A stretch of 64,000 nucleotides of DNA from Bidens hawaiensis. Its lineage: Eukaryota; Streptophyta; Magnoliopsida; Asterales; Asteraceae. Positions 10,350 through 21,592 of the stretch are shown one piece after another. The notes beneath the pieces were generated by a model. It was not told the origin of the DNA. It saw only the letters and a list, made by a program, of their open reading frames with translations, and searched no databases. Location: the NCBI GenBank assembly GCA_021521415.1, contig JAIQDT010000059.1, positions 1,984,001-2,048,000 of the forward strand. Reading direction: 5' to 3'. How positions within the stretch are numbered: the stretch's first letter is position 1; the number at the start of each line of letters is the position of its first letter. Position numbers and translations under genes: made by a program.

Positions 10350-11188
10350 TTCAAAAGCATCTAACTATTACCTGATTTCGTTACGAATTGATAGAGAACC
10401 ATGGTTAGCCGGAAAACGAACTTGGACGGCTTATTATTGTAGCAGGTCTAGTTGATGATATAGATGCTATTTATAGGTTTAGTTGAAATGTTTTGGCTTA
10501 AATGATCGTGATTGTGTTTTCACTATTTTTTCGACGGGTTACGAAGGTTACGGGGTTCAAACGCACCAATTAGTGATTAATAAGCGTTATGGTCGTTGAA
10601 TATTGATGTGTCGTTATGGTTTAAGGTGGTTAAAATCTAATAATGGAGTTATTACGCAAGTTATATAAAGTTTAAAGGTGGTAGGAGCATTTGGCGGTCG
10701 CCGGAAGTGATCTGTAGGAAAACCGCTGTCGGAAGACGGAAACAGGGAGGTTGGCTGCTATTAAGATATATTATTTTAAATCAAATTAACACAACAGACC
10801 CCTCAACTTACAAGATATTTTAAATCAGAAATTAAGATATAAAATACAAATGGGACATTTAACTTTGGAATGTGAAAATAATGAAATGAAACTTGGAAAT
10901 TTTCAAATTGTTTAAACTGTTAAACCCCGGCGTTTCGTTAATTGAACAAAAACAAATTGAAAACAAACAAACGCTAACCATAAATCCTCGTGAATACTAC
11001 ATTAACGATGAGCGAATACAATGAAATGACGAAACAGGTCAGTTTAACGAACATAAATTCAAATACAAATTAAAATTGACGAACGTCACACCAAACACAT
11101 GAAACGAAACTTACTATATCTATATATATAAACAAAACTAAAAATTCAAAATGGGACGGGTTTTCGGGTTTGAAAATTAACGAATGTT
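10350..11188. repeat. 0.9-kb direct repeat in LTR Y, copy 1
   Basis: Starts TTCAAAAGCATCTAACTATT and ends near GAAAATTAACGAATGTTAT. It is clearly similar across its length to 12302-13221, with scattered substitutions and small indels. On the minus strand it corresponds to the LTR start and promoter region. Confidence 0.85.
10466..10476 (-). promoter_or_regulatory. TATA box of LTR Y, copy 1
   Basis: Minus-strand CTATAAATAGC, a near-ideal plant TATA box, placed inside the 10350-11188 repeat. Confidence 0.6.
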
Positions 11189-12029
11189 ATAGGATTCATA
11201 ACTTTTAGAAATTTTGTCTCGAAATTAAAATGAAAATAAATTTTTAAAAGAAAACAACTAATACATGGAGTTGTTAAAAGTTTTAACAACTTTTATATGT
11301 ACATACTTAAAATAAAAAGAATAACGTCCATCTTCGAATGATCTGAAAGACGCCACAAATGAGAAAATATGACAAGGATGCTTATATATAGGATGTACCA
11401 ACGGCATATCCACCATGCCCTTATCATACTGCATTTGTCCCGTTTTTCAAAACCATTCCAAGTTTCGAGTTATTGCACAAAACCCTACTTATTATGTCTC
11501 CCATACGAGGACTTTGATAATTACGTGTCGACCCATAATTACCTTTATCGTTGGATGGTCCACATAATCTATCCCATTGTGTGGGTTTTAAGATAAAATA
11601 ATTATATAAAAAATTTTAAATCAAAAACAATAAACTTTAAGGATTAAAAATAACAAATATATAAGCAAGTCCTTGAGGTCAAGGATAAGCGAAAATATTA
11701 GGTCAAATAAATAAATGAAACCATTGCGGTTTTAACTTAAATAAACGATGTTATTGAAGTTTTAAACGAAATAAGAGAGATTATATAGTAATCTAAAATA
11801 ATAAGAATAATGAATGAAAACGTTAAAGTCATGAACATCAATATAATTAAACGAAACATTCGAGTCGAGCATAACAGAGTTAATAAATGTAGCATTGAGC
11901 TAACAAAATATAAACACGTAAGTCAATAAATCATTGGGTTCGAGAATAAGATAGATAAATGAAACTTTAATATTAAAATATCATAATAGAATAGAGTAAG
12001 TTCTTGGAGTCAATAATGACTCGTTAAAA

Positions 12030-12240
12030 ATTTTCAGTAAAATATCAATGTGAATAAAGGCAACCTTGAGATTATGAATAACAAAGTAAATAATTGAAAT
12101 TTTGAGATCAAAGTAAACATTGGTCTCAAAATAAATAATCGAAACTTCGAGATCAAAGTAAAACATTGGTCACAAATGGATGAAACATTGAGATCAAAAA
12201 TAACAAAATAATTCGATGAAACATTGAGCTAAAAGAAAAC
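12030..12240. repeat. irregular short repeats in LTR Y
   Basis: Several diverged copies of a word like GAAACATTGAGATCAAAATA at irregular spacing, inside the segment between the two 0.9-kb repeats (11189-12301). That segment has no gene. Confidence 0.5.
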
Positions 12241-12301
12241 CAAACAATTAACCAAAAAAATTCATGTAAAAATAATTATAAACTCAACATATATATGTGA
12301 C

Positions 12302-13221
12302 TTCAAAAGCATCTAACTATTACCTAATATCGTTACGAATTGATAGAAAATCATGGTTGGCCAGAAAACGAACTTGGACGGCTTATTATGAGATTATTAG
12401 AGTGTTTTATATGAAAGAGATTATTGTAGTAGGTTTAGTTGATGATATGGACGCTATTTATAGGTTTAGTTGAAGTGGTATGGCTTATATGATAGTAATT
12501 GTGTTCACTAATTTTCCGGCGGGTTACGAAGGTTACGGGGTTCAAACGCACCAATCAGTGATTAATAAACGTTATGGTTGTTGATTGTTGATGTGTCGTT
12601 ATGTTTTAAGGTGGTTACAAGCTAATAATTGAGTTATTACATACGCGAGTTATATAAAGTTTAAAGGTGGCCAGAGCTATTGGCGGTCACTAGAAGAGAT
12701 CTTCTGGAAAGCCGCGACCGGAAGATGAGAACAGGGAGGTTGGCCTGCTATTTTATTAAGATATATTATTTTAAATCAAATTTACACAACAGACCCCTCA
12801 ACTTTCAAGATACTTTAAATCAGAAATTAAGATAAATTACAAATGGGACCTTGAACTTTGGAATGTGAAAATAATGAAATGAAACTTGGAAATTTTCAAA
12901 TTGTTTAAACCGTTAAACCTTGATGCTTTGTTAATTGAACAAAACAAATTGAAAACGAACAAACAATAACCATAAATCTTCGTAAATATTATATTAACGA
13001 TGAACGAATACAGTGAAACGAAGAAACTGGTCGGTTTAACGAACATAAATTCAAATATAAATAAAAATTGGGGAACGTCACACCAAACACATGAAACGAA
13101 ACTTAAGATATATATATATATATATATTTGCATATATGTATTTATATAGATATATTTATAAATAAAACTGAAATTTCAAAATGGGTCAGGTTTTTGGGTT
13201 TGAAAATTAACAAATGTTACA
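12302..13221. repeat. 0.9-kb direct repeat in LTR Y, copy 2
   Basis: Second copy of the block at 10350-11188. It carries a longer (TA)n tract near 13108-13128 and ends at the right LTR boundary. An extra 30-bp segment near 12390-12420 is absent from copy 1. Confidence 0.85.
12453..12463 (-). promoter_or_regulatory. TATA box of LTR Y, copy 2
   Basis: Minus-strand CTATAAATAGC, the exact counterpart of the box at 10466-10476. Confidence 0.6.
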
Positions 13222-13389
13222 TAAATTTTCAATAATTTAATTTATGCACTAAAGAAAAAGGAAGACAGCAGAATAAATATTGAAGTGGGATCCGATGCGC
13301 GATCGAGATCGGAACTTCAACAGCCAAGATTATCAATGGCCAATTCAACTTCTAGACAGAATCATAAGAATGCCAATTATACATAAGAA

Positions 13390-15069
13390 GAGAGGAGCAG
13401 GGGCGGCTACGCAAGGTTTCAAAGTGCGAAACCTAATTATCAATTGCTTAGACAGGTAACAACTTCCGTTTTCATCACGAATTTTCCCATCGAAGCGACA
13501 GAATTAGTGTTGAGAACAAGATGTGAAGAATGGGGTAAGGTAGCGAATGTTTATATATCACCTAGGGTTTCAAAAATGGGGAAAACATTCGGGTTTGTTA
13601 GATTTATACATGTAGTGGATGTGGATTGATTAATTAACAACCTCATAACTATATGGATAGGAAGTCACCACGTCTTGTAGATGTTGCAAGGGAGATTAGG
13701 AGTGAAGGGCCGAATGTGAAATATGAAAAGGCAATGTTGGGATAAATGGGAATGTGAATGGAGTGAAAAAAAAGGGGTGGGCATTAATCTTAACTCTTAT
13801 GCAAAAGTGACAGTAGGGAAAACCAGCAATATTAACAAGGAGGAGGAAATCTCAATAGGATTTGAGTCGACTAATCGGATGAAATTTGATGCTAATTTAA
13901 AAACTTTGAAAATTGATAAATGTGATTTGTTAGTGATGCCAAATTCGAGTTAAAATTTATTGGCAAAAGTGGCGGGACTTAATAGTGTAGAAAAAGCTAT
14001 ATGTGATTCTTCATAAAGAAGGATTTAACAAGTTGAACATACAATATGTTGGAGGCAAATGGATGTCGATCGAATTTCGGGATAGTACAACTTCTGATAA
14101 TTTTAAACTTTGTGAGGCCGTGAAGGTTGTTTTTTCAAGACATATAACAAATTTCTAAGTACTTCAGCGTTCAAGAACGAGCGGTATGGATCGAAATTGA
14201 GGGTAACCCGTTATGTTCTTAGACGATAAACGCTTTTAAAAAGATAGCTGAGGTTTGGGGAGAGTGTAGGATTATAAATGATGAAAATGAGGAAAGTTTG
14301 TCAGTGGGAAGAATATGTATTATAACTTAGGTTCAAAAATTGATAAATGAGAAAATGGTGGTGCTTGTGGAAGAGAAGCACTTTCATATCCAAGTAAGAG
14401 AAGCCAGTGGGTCGAAGCCTAATTTTATTATTCTATCAGATACGGATGAAGAAGATACCGATCAATCTTCGAATGCAAGCAATGCTGAAAAAATTGAAAC
14501 GAATAATAGTATTGAGGAGGAGGTTCAAAGTGATCGGATGGAAAAAAAGGTAGTAAACGATGATCCATTTAATTTAAATAGTTTTATTTTTGGTGAAAAA
14601 CGTAATGTAGATGGGAAGTATGGGGAAGGGAAAGATGATGAGTTAGCAGATTAAGACATATCGTTATCAAGACCACCGGGATTCGAGGGATTAAATGGTT
14701 TTGAGGATAAAGAAAATAATATTGGGTGCGAGGGTGGGTCTTTAAAGGTAGCATCTAAGTCGAGGGTAGGGGAAACCTTAGGGATGGTAGGTTTAAATTC
14801 TGGTAGTCTAGTGATAAATGGGGAGGAAGGTAGGAGTCCAAATACAAAATGGTGGATTTACCGAATTAAAGACTCGTTCGGACATTCGAGAACCTTCCAA
14901 ACCGAGTAATTCAAAAATAAATAAATTGTCTTCTTCGAGGACTATTACAGATGAGTTTCATTTGAGAAAAGTCCAAAAAGAAAATAAGGTCTCAAAGAAG
15001 AAACACGGAAAAAAATCTAAACATGATAGGTCTATATTTAATAAGTTATCTAGGATGGTTGGAAAATGA
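13390..15069 (+). pseudogene. LINE ORF1 (RRM nucleic-acid-binding protein), decayed
   Basis: In intact LINEs this protein binds the element RNA. The first block (13444-13629) is an RNA recognition motif with RNP2-like SVFITNFP and RNP1-like KTFGFVRF. A second block (14187-14335) carries a VWIEIEGNPL segment, typical of the conserved region after the RRM in plant LINE ORF1. An acidic, serine-rich tail follows (14400-14650). At 14818-15069 there is a basic C-terminus rich in lysine. Stops at about 13627, 13951, 14219 and 14652 and several frame changes break it. The final stop overlaps the start of ORF2 in an ATGA (15066-15069), the usual coupling of the two frames. Confidence 0.8.
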
Positions 15070-18061
15070 ATATATTATCTATAAATACATGTGGGAGCGG
15101 GGATGTGGATAAAAGAAAATGGATTAAAAAGCTTTGTTGTAAATTCGGAATGAATTTTTTAGCTCTTCAAGAAACCCGCATTACTAAATTGGAGTTGCAA
15201 AAGGTTAAGACGATGTGGGGAAATGTTAATTTTGATTATGCTTTTAGTTCGGCTCGTGGTCGTTTCGGAGGAATGCTGTCTGTATGGGACAACTCGGTTT
15301 TTGTAAAATGACATATTTATTGTTTGAACAATTTTCTGGTGGTGGAAGGCGAATGGGTGATCTTGAGGCTTAAATGTTGTATGGTGAATGTTTACGCTCC
15401 GCAAGATGAAATAGAGAAAAGGGAACTTTGGCAATCATTGTTTTTGTTTATTAATAATAGTCTGGGTCATTACTTTATAATGGCGACTTTAATGCGGTTC
15501 GGTTTGAGCATGAACGAATGGGCACCACTTTATCCAATAGAGTGGCTAGGTATTTCAACGATTTTACTTCGGAGGTTTCTTTGCTGATATTCCTTTGGGA
15601 GGTTTTTATTTTACTCAAGTTGACACTACTGGACAAAAACTGAGTAAACTTGATCGTTTAATGCTTTAGGCTGACTTAATTTCTAGGCTTCAAAACTTGG
15701 AAACAATTGCGCTTGATTTATCGATTGCAGATTATCGTCAGATTCTTCTTCGTCAAAGTAAATTGAATTTTGGCCCGATTCCTTTTAAGTTTTTTAATTC
15801 CTAGATGGAGAAGGATGGTTTCGAAAAATTAGTTATAGAAGATTGTAAAGTTAAGCATGTGGTGCGTTCTTCGAATGTTTTTAAAGAGAAACTAAAAAAA
15901 CTGAAAGTGAATATTAGAGGTTGGGGTGTTAATCAAGGGAAGAAAGAAGAGGCAATTTTAGTGAACCTTTCAAATTGGCTCGCTGATATAGATAAATTGA
16001 TGGATATGGGGGAAGGCTCGGAGGAGTTACACAATGAAAGGCGAAATATTTCGAAAGAAAAAAGAAAATTAGAACTTAATTAAATATTAGAGGAGAGTCA
16101 AAAAGCTAAAGTAAAATGTGTATAGAGGCGGATGTAAATTCAAAGTTTTTTTACGACATCATAATTTAAAATAGAAGAAAACTATCATTTTGTGGTATAA
16201 AAAAGGCCGGGTGTGGATTGACAAACCGGAAGATAGAAAAGAAGTGTTCAAAGAATATTACAAGAAAAAATTTAAACGAGTGGACGGGGTTAACATTAGT
16301 TCTAGAAGTCAATTTTTTAAATCTTTATCAGAGGAAGAGTCGAGATATTTGGAAATAGAGTTTATTTTTGAAGAAATTAAAGATGCTGTGTGGTCGTGTG
16401 GTAGTCAGAAATCTCCGGGTCTGAATTGTTTTTCTTTCGGATTTGTTAAACGGTTCTGGAATATATTAAAGATGACGTATGGAAGTTTGTTTCAGATTGT
16501 TTTCGGACAAGTAACATTCCTATCGGGTGCAACTCTTCTTTTATTACCTTGATTCCCAAGTTGGTTAGTCCTTTTATTGTAGAGAAATTTAGGCCAATTA
16601 GTTTGATAAATTTACAATACAAAATTATTGCTAAACTATTAGCAAATAGGCTGGCTAAAGTGATCAATTCTGTCGTTAGCATTGAACAATCTACATCTAT
16701 TAAAGGAAGACAAATCATGGATGGTCCTCTTATGGTTAATAAGATTGTGGACAATTATAATCGAAGGGACAACAAGTTACTTTTGTTGAAACTTGACTTT
16801 TCTAAGGCATATGATTAAATTAATTGGGAATACTTATTTTCTATTATGTCTTTTCTTGGGTTTGGAGGTAAGTGGATGTCTTGGATTAGAGCTCGTTTGT
16901 ATTCTGCTAGATCTTATATTTTGATTAATGGAAGCCCGACTGAGGAATTTCAAATCGAGAGGAAACTTTAACAGGGAGACCCTCTTTCCCCATTTATATT
17001 TATCAATGCAATGAAAGGGTTACATGTGGCGATTGAAGATATTGTTCAAGCGGGGTGAACAATACACCCAACGAATCTAGCATGTCACGGGCAATTTATG
17101 GGTCAAAACTAAATCACTTCGATTTAACTTGGCGTTATTATATAAATGGATGTGGAGATTTGTTAATAATCCTAATTCAGTGTAGGTGAAGGTCCTTAAG
17201 ACTATTTATGGGTGAAAACTAAATCAAGATGGCATGTCACGGACAATCAAAGGGAACGGGATTTGGTCTCGTATAGTGAATTCGAATAATAAACTTAATG
17301 ATGAAGACTTGATTCCTACTTCAATTATAAGAAAAGAAGTAGGAAACGAAAGTGAGACTTTGTTTTGGAAAGATGTGTGGATTGGAGATTTTAGCTTATG
17401 CTCATGATTTCCTAGACTATTTAATTTTGAGGGGAACAAAAAGTGTTTACCAAAAGAAATTGGTTAATTCAGTTTGGATGTGGAACTAGAGAAGGCGTCC
17501 TAGGGGTGGGTGGAGGATGCTTTGCTCAATGAGTTGATATCTCTTTTTGATTCAGTTTCTTTGAATGATTCGGATGATAAATGGATTTGGGACTTGGATT
17601 TAACCAAATCATGATCGTTAGGAGCTGCCAGATGCTCAGCTCAATCATTCGGCGCCTGCTTCTTGATCGTCTCGACTAGGTTTAATTTAAGTCGTAAAGG
17701 TTTTGATATTCCTTCTACATTATGCCTAATTTCTTTGAATTCGGTGGAAGGTTTCGATCACATTTTTGGAGGGTGTCACCTTGATTCAAAGATTTGGAAT
17801 GCTATCGGTCGTTGGTTAGAGGTGGCTCTTCCTGGTGATAAAGGGCCTAAAAGTATTTTAGAATGGTTGGATTCGTCAGGATGGGTGAAAAAGAAAAAAG
17901 ACATTATTGAGGTGATTATCTGTACGACATGGTGGACTGTTTGGAGACTTGGAATGAGATTATTTTTGGTTAACCCAATGACAATAAAGACACTCTATTT
18001 GATTCGATTGTTTCAGTTTCATATTTGTGGTTATAATCTCGTAATTGTAAGTTTTATTTGA
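15066..18061 (+). pseudogene. LINE ORF2 (endonuclease, reverse transcriptase, zinc knuckle), decayed
   Basis: In intact elements ORF2 nicks the target and copies the RNA. The apurinic-type endonuclease starts at the ATG: LSINTCGSGD, then ALQETRI, NVYAPQ and, after a frameshift near 15478, NGDFNAVRFEHERMGT. The catalytic SDH motif has become ADY (SIADYRQILL). A conserved Trp codon after it is a stop (15794-15796). Reverse transcriptase blocks follow: FRPISLINLQYKIIAKLLANR, KGRQIMDGPL, LLKLDFSKAYD, QGDPLSPF. The YADD core after about 17060 is missing, and jumbled thumb sequence follows, implying an internal deletion. The C-terminal zinc-binding domain at 17663-17830 (GFDHIFGGCH) has lost its second Cys (C-L-I-S). 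Confidence 0.85.
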
Positions 18062-18164
18062 ACTGGGTGGCATGGATCAAAAACCCGTTACTTAGCATGT
18101 AATTTTTTCCGTGTGCCCAGTTAGGTTTTTCTTTCCGGGTGTGGTTTTTATTTCAAGCGTTCCT

Positions 18165-18545
18165 TTAAAAAGAATAATAAAAAATAATGGTTGTAAAACC
18201 AGTTATAATTTCCATTAAAGTTCCTTGGAGAAGACCACGACTATCAAAAGATGAGTTGCCATTGTGATTATAATAATTTATGTTTGAATTTTTACTTGCA
18301 TAAGTTCTTCTGGGTTTTAAGTTTTCAAAATCAACATTTATTGGAGGACAAAAATCAATTTCTTCTTCTAATAGCAACCCACCCTTCTTAAAACCCATAA
18401 CATCTTCTTTAACACTCTCAATACCCTCTTCTTTTGTTGTGTTGTTATAGTAAACAAAGTTGTTGCTCTTATTCACCATGTACACACCCTTTAAGTTTCC
18501 ATTTCTGCTATAACCATAATTCTCTCTTTGAATTATGATTTCTCT
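18165..18545 (-). CDS. unidentified exon-like frame
   Basis: An open frame of about 125 codons on the minus strand ending at 18165-18167. The protein is Asn-, Tyr- and Glu-rich (YNNTTKEEGIESVKEDVMG; DFENLKPRRTYASKNSN). I do not recognise a domain. An upstream in-frame stop lies just before 18545 and the first ATG is at 18485. The frame looks less random than the AT-rich frames nearby. It lies between the LINE tail and a solo LTR, so it may be a host exon or gene fragment hit by both. It could equally be chance. Confidence 0.3.
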   Translation of the reverse strand, partial: REIIIQRENYGYSRNGNLKGVYMVNKSNNFVYYNNTTKEEGIESVKEDVMGFKKGGLLLEEEIDFCPPINVDFENLKPRRTYASKNSNINYYNHNGNSSFDSRGLLQGTLMEIITGFTTIIFYYSF

Positions 18546-18615
18546 TTAACCCAATCTATATGCTCTCCTCCCTCATAATAAAATACTTAACAATAAGATT
18601 CCCAATCCTAACTTT

Positions 18616-19134
18616 TGATACATGTTTTGTGTGTCTTGGTCTTTATTTTGTCTGTTAATGTAATAGTCTTAGTTTATAGGGGGTTTAATGTAAAAGGGCA
18701 TTTTGGTAATTAATGTAATTTGCCCATTCGCCTAAATTGTAAGGCACATTCGTTACCCCGTAACGAATGTGTCACATTCGTCTTAATGTAAGTCCCATTC
18801 GTTAACCCTGCTTAACGAATGGAACATAACGAATGAAGGCTATTTGGTATGTGTAATGTAACACGAATGAGATATCTCATTCGTTAGTTTTAATGTAACG
18901 AATGATCCATTCGTTAAGGCTATCTAAACGAATGAGGTCATCTCCTATATATACCCCTGTAATCTATTTCTAAAGCAGCAGTTCTTATTATTCCTCTTTC
19001 CACCTCGTTACTCTGCCAAAATGCACTCTCAACACACACACTACACATAGTTAACGTAATCAAGTTTAACCGTATACATATACAACGAATCCGTCGATGT
19101 CAACATAAGATCTAGATTCCTATCGGCTCAATCA
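18616..19134 (+). mobile_element. solo Ty1/copia LTR (K family)
   Basis: Starts TGATACATGTTTTGT and ends GGCTCAATCA. It aligns throughout with the copia LTR at 62795-63259, which is followed by a PBS. It is flanked on both sides by the same 8 bases, CTAACTTT (18608-18615 and 19135-19142). It contains the TATA box CCTATATATACCCC near 18944 and about a dozen TAACGAATG/CATTCGTTA words in both orientations. No internal region is present, so it is a solo LTR. Confidence 0.85.
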
Positions 19135-19172
19135 CTAACTTTACTCGTTATTACATACAAGATCTGAAAACT

Positions 19173-19276
19173 CCCATCCAATTCTAATAACATGTCAATT
19201 CATTTAAGATAATAATCTTCTATGCCCATCCAATTCTAATAACATGTCAATTCATTTAAGATAATAATCTTCTATG
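19173..19276. repeat. perfect tandem duplication, 2 x 52 bp
   Basis: The unit starting CCCATCCAATTCTAATAACA at 19173 is repeated exactly from 19225 to 19276. No gene is seen here or in the AT-rich stretch up to 19487. Confidence 0.95.
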
Positions 19277-19487
19277 CTTCGCATAAGGAAATACCCTTTC
19301 CACTACTTGGATAAGGCCATGTACATACAAGGAACAATTACATCTCATAGTGATATGCTAATTAAATTAGTAATAATTACATAATGAAAAGGGGAAGTAT
19401 ACTAACCTTTTGCATGTCACTTATAAAGGTAAAATAGCATCTGCTATCCAAGTATAAGTCATCACCAAGGCATTGCAAAAACAAAAA

Positions 19488-20040
19488 CTATTGCCAAAAA
19501 ATCATTATTTCTGCTACTACAACTACGTATGCTAGGGGGTAAATTCCATTGATTGGATCTAGAATTGCTGCAGTGAGCCGTTGACTAGGCCACTGAGTTT
19601 TGAGGAAAACCCCATCTAATCCCAAAATATTTCTCCAATTAGATTTAAACCTTATTTCAAAGATCCAATCATACATAAATTCGCTTAAAAGTTATTGTCT
19701 CATATGTGAAATCTTAAAAGTTTTACTCTCAACATAATCCCTCAACCCCATATTGAGATCTGAAATCCCCATCGATTTGTCCCATGTATTTGTTCTTTCC
19801 TTTATATACTTTCATATTAGAAACACCAACCCCATACTTCCTATGGAGCTATTCTTTGATAGCTTTAACTGGCATCTTAGGGTTATCTTCTAATTTCAAT
19901 TAAATGTTGAGATAAGAAAGTAGTTGCGCAGGAATAAAGATCCCTTGTTTGAAAGTGTTTATAGTCGGTCACCAAATTCATTATTTTCCAAGAATTTGTT
20001 GCTTTTTGGTAAGAAAGTGACAAAACCCGAGGACATTTAT
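19488..20040 (-). pseudogene. MULE (Mutator-like) transposase remnant
   Basis: Minus-strand pieces match the N-terminal half of plant MuDR-type transposases. A segment near 19850-19930 reads PKMPVKAIKE then LHRKYGVGVSNMKVY and IDGDFRSQYG, the conserved region before the catalytic domain. At 19488-19676 comes the start of the MULE/DDE domain: LGLDGVFLKTQWPSQRLTAA then GIYPLAYVVV, where the first catalytic Asp is in LDG. The rest of the catalytic domain is absent. There are stops and a frameshift between the blocks, and no TIRs were recognised. The remnant ends near where element F begins at 20092. Confidence 0.75.
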
Positions 20041-20201
20041 TGACAAGCGGGCCTTTCCTTTTATTCCAATACCCCCAACATGTTTCGTTTCTGTCACACC
20101 CTAACTAGCAGTAGCGGAAGTATAAAAAATGAAACAGACACCTCTGGTATTAACCATATTGTTTATAAAGAAACATTAACAAACTAATTTAAATCATATT
20201 A

Positions 20202-20843
20202 CAGTAGAAACTCGATAAATTAATACTCAATTATTTAATAAACTCTCTAAGATAATATTTTTTGCCGGTCCCGACTCAGGGATAGGGTGCTAAATTAATA
20301 ATTCGCTAAAATTATAAGATAATACATTTTGATAATTTCTTTAGACCCCATATAAAATATAAATTAATAATTTCTTATATATAGCATATTACATGAATGA
20401 TTTATGAAGGTTTCTTGAAAAATGACTCAATTGTCTTTTGTTTTTTGTTGAAATCAATTTCCCCTTGAATCTCGTCTCTAATTTTCCTTTGCATGGTAAG
20501 AACTTCTGGTGTTGTTTTCTCATAGCTCAACAAGAAATTGTTCAATGTGATTGCCGCTTTAATAGCTTCGTTTCGCGAAGGGGGCTCTATTGTAGAACTT
20601 TCATCATCTTCTTCATCGATATCATCTTTATTAATTCCAATAACGCTTTCAATAATTTATTCATCAGTCAACAACTGTGCAACTACATTTTCTTCTGGGT
20701 GAGTCAGAATATTCTACTATAAATTAATAAAATATTAATTAATATATAAATTAATAATTATTAATTTATCAATTAATTAATAACTATTTTAATTAATCAA
20801 TTTTGGTGGTCCCAAGTGTATTATTTTATAGAGTTTCTACTGT
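20202..20843. mobile_element. pogo/Emigrant-like element
   Basis: A 642-bp element flanked by TA duplications (20200-20201 and 20844-20845). Inverted ends CAGTAGAAACTCGATAAATT and, reverse-complemented, CAGTAGAAACTCTATAAAAT resemble the ends of Arabidopsis Emigrant MITEs and their pogo-like relatives (CAGTA...CTCTATAAATTAATA type). The empty site is visible in the F 5' LTR, which reads straight through at the matching place (about 55950). It keeps a transposase C-terminus on the minus strand. Confidence 0.85.
20402..20720 (-). pseudogene. pogo-type transposase, C-terminal fragment
   Basis: The minus-strand frame ends with a stop at 20402-20404. It contains an acidic block (NKDDIDEEDDES), then PPSRNEAIKAAITLNNFL, and finishes QKTIESFFKKPS. 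This pattern (acidic stretch, PPS-x-EA segment, terminal Q-x-x-I-x-x-F-F) is what I know from the C-termini of pogo/Tigger-type transposases, where the last motif resembles a PCNA-interacting PIP box. One in-frame stop occurs upstream (after LLTDE), and the DNA-binding and DDE catalytic domains are missing. It is therefore a relic within a non-autonomous element. Confidence 0.7.
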
Positions 20844-21351
20844 ACATCATTTTAACTCCAGTTACATACTATATGTATAACAACATGAGTCAGTTCTTTT
20901 AGTTGCTTTATTCTTTTCTTTCATACTTGCATCTATCTACGCTAGCATCAATCACAACTTGAGTACATAGCACACAACATCTCCTTCTAACTTTTGTATA
21001 TCTGAAAAGCATGTTAAAAAGGGTCAACTAAGAATAGTTGGTGAGTTTCACAAGTTTAAACGAAATTCGATAAGCATATTCATAATAATCATAATATGTA
21101 TGCATGTGATGTAATTATAATAAACCACAACTGAAACCTTGATAGTGCATTTATACCATGTGGCCTCCGTTGCCCATGTCATCCCCGTGGCCCTACCCTT
21201 TCATGATATGCCCCGAGTAGCTATGTCTAACACTACATAACGGGGTTGTATAAATATATGGTCATGTGTAATTGCAGTAATGTCTCGGCATCACTATGTT
21301 TGTGGGGACTTCTAGTGTGTTATCACTTAGATAATTCATATCATAACGTGT

Positions 21352-21355
<4 letters not shown>

Positions 21356-21407
<52 letters not shown>
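21356..21407. repeat. (TA)n microsatellite
   Basis: About 52 bp of uninterrupted TA inside the F 3' LTR. The matching place in the 5' LTR (about 56530-56542) has a much shorter run, so it has expanded here or shrunk there. Confidence 0.95.
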
Positions 21408-21410
<3 letters not shown>

Positions 21411-21592
21411 AACATGCTTTTCACCCAATGTTCGTAAAACAGTTTGAAAAGAGGGGTCATGACACTCACCTTATAGCGATAAATCAATGCGATAAGCATA
21501 TACAGCTAATGCTTCTTGTTTATAGTCCAATTCTTGTAATCGGTACCATATTGTTAATACTAGTGTCGCCTCCAGACTGAATTGAGTTATAT

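Larger units (their letters stand above)
8913..13221 (-). mobile_element. solo LTR Y (LTR retrotransposon, probably gypsy)
   Basis: Begins TGTAACATCCCGG and ends AAATGTTACA on the plus strand (TG...CA on both strands). It is flanked by a perfect 5-bp repeat TAAAT at 8908-8912 and 13222-13226. No PBS, PPT or pol lies inside or beside it, so it is best read as a solo LTR. TATA boxes on the minus strand set the orientation. At 4.3 kb it is unusually long because of an internal 0.9-kb duplication. Assignment to Ty3/gypsy is by general likeness only. Confidence 0.75.
13280..18190 (+). mobile_element. degenerate LINE (L1-type non-LTR retrotransposon)
   Basis: Two consecutive broken coding regions in the order ORF1 (RRM) then ORF2 (endonuclease, reverse transcriptase, zinc knuckle), as in plant L1 LINEs. 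The right end runs into an A-rich tail (AAAAAGAATAATAAAAAATAA, about 18169-18190). The left end is not sharply defined, and no target duplication was found. It carries multiple stops, frameshifts and a deletion in the reverse transcriptase, so it is inactive. Confidence 0.85.

Noticed and set aside
10350..13221. The two 0.9-kb direct repeats as the LTR pair of one short element
   Set aside because: Both share sequence that runs into the right LTR boundary, no PBS or PPT lies between them, and the TAAAT duplication bounds the whole 8913-13221 segment instead.
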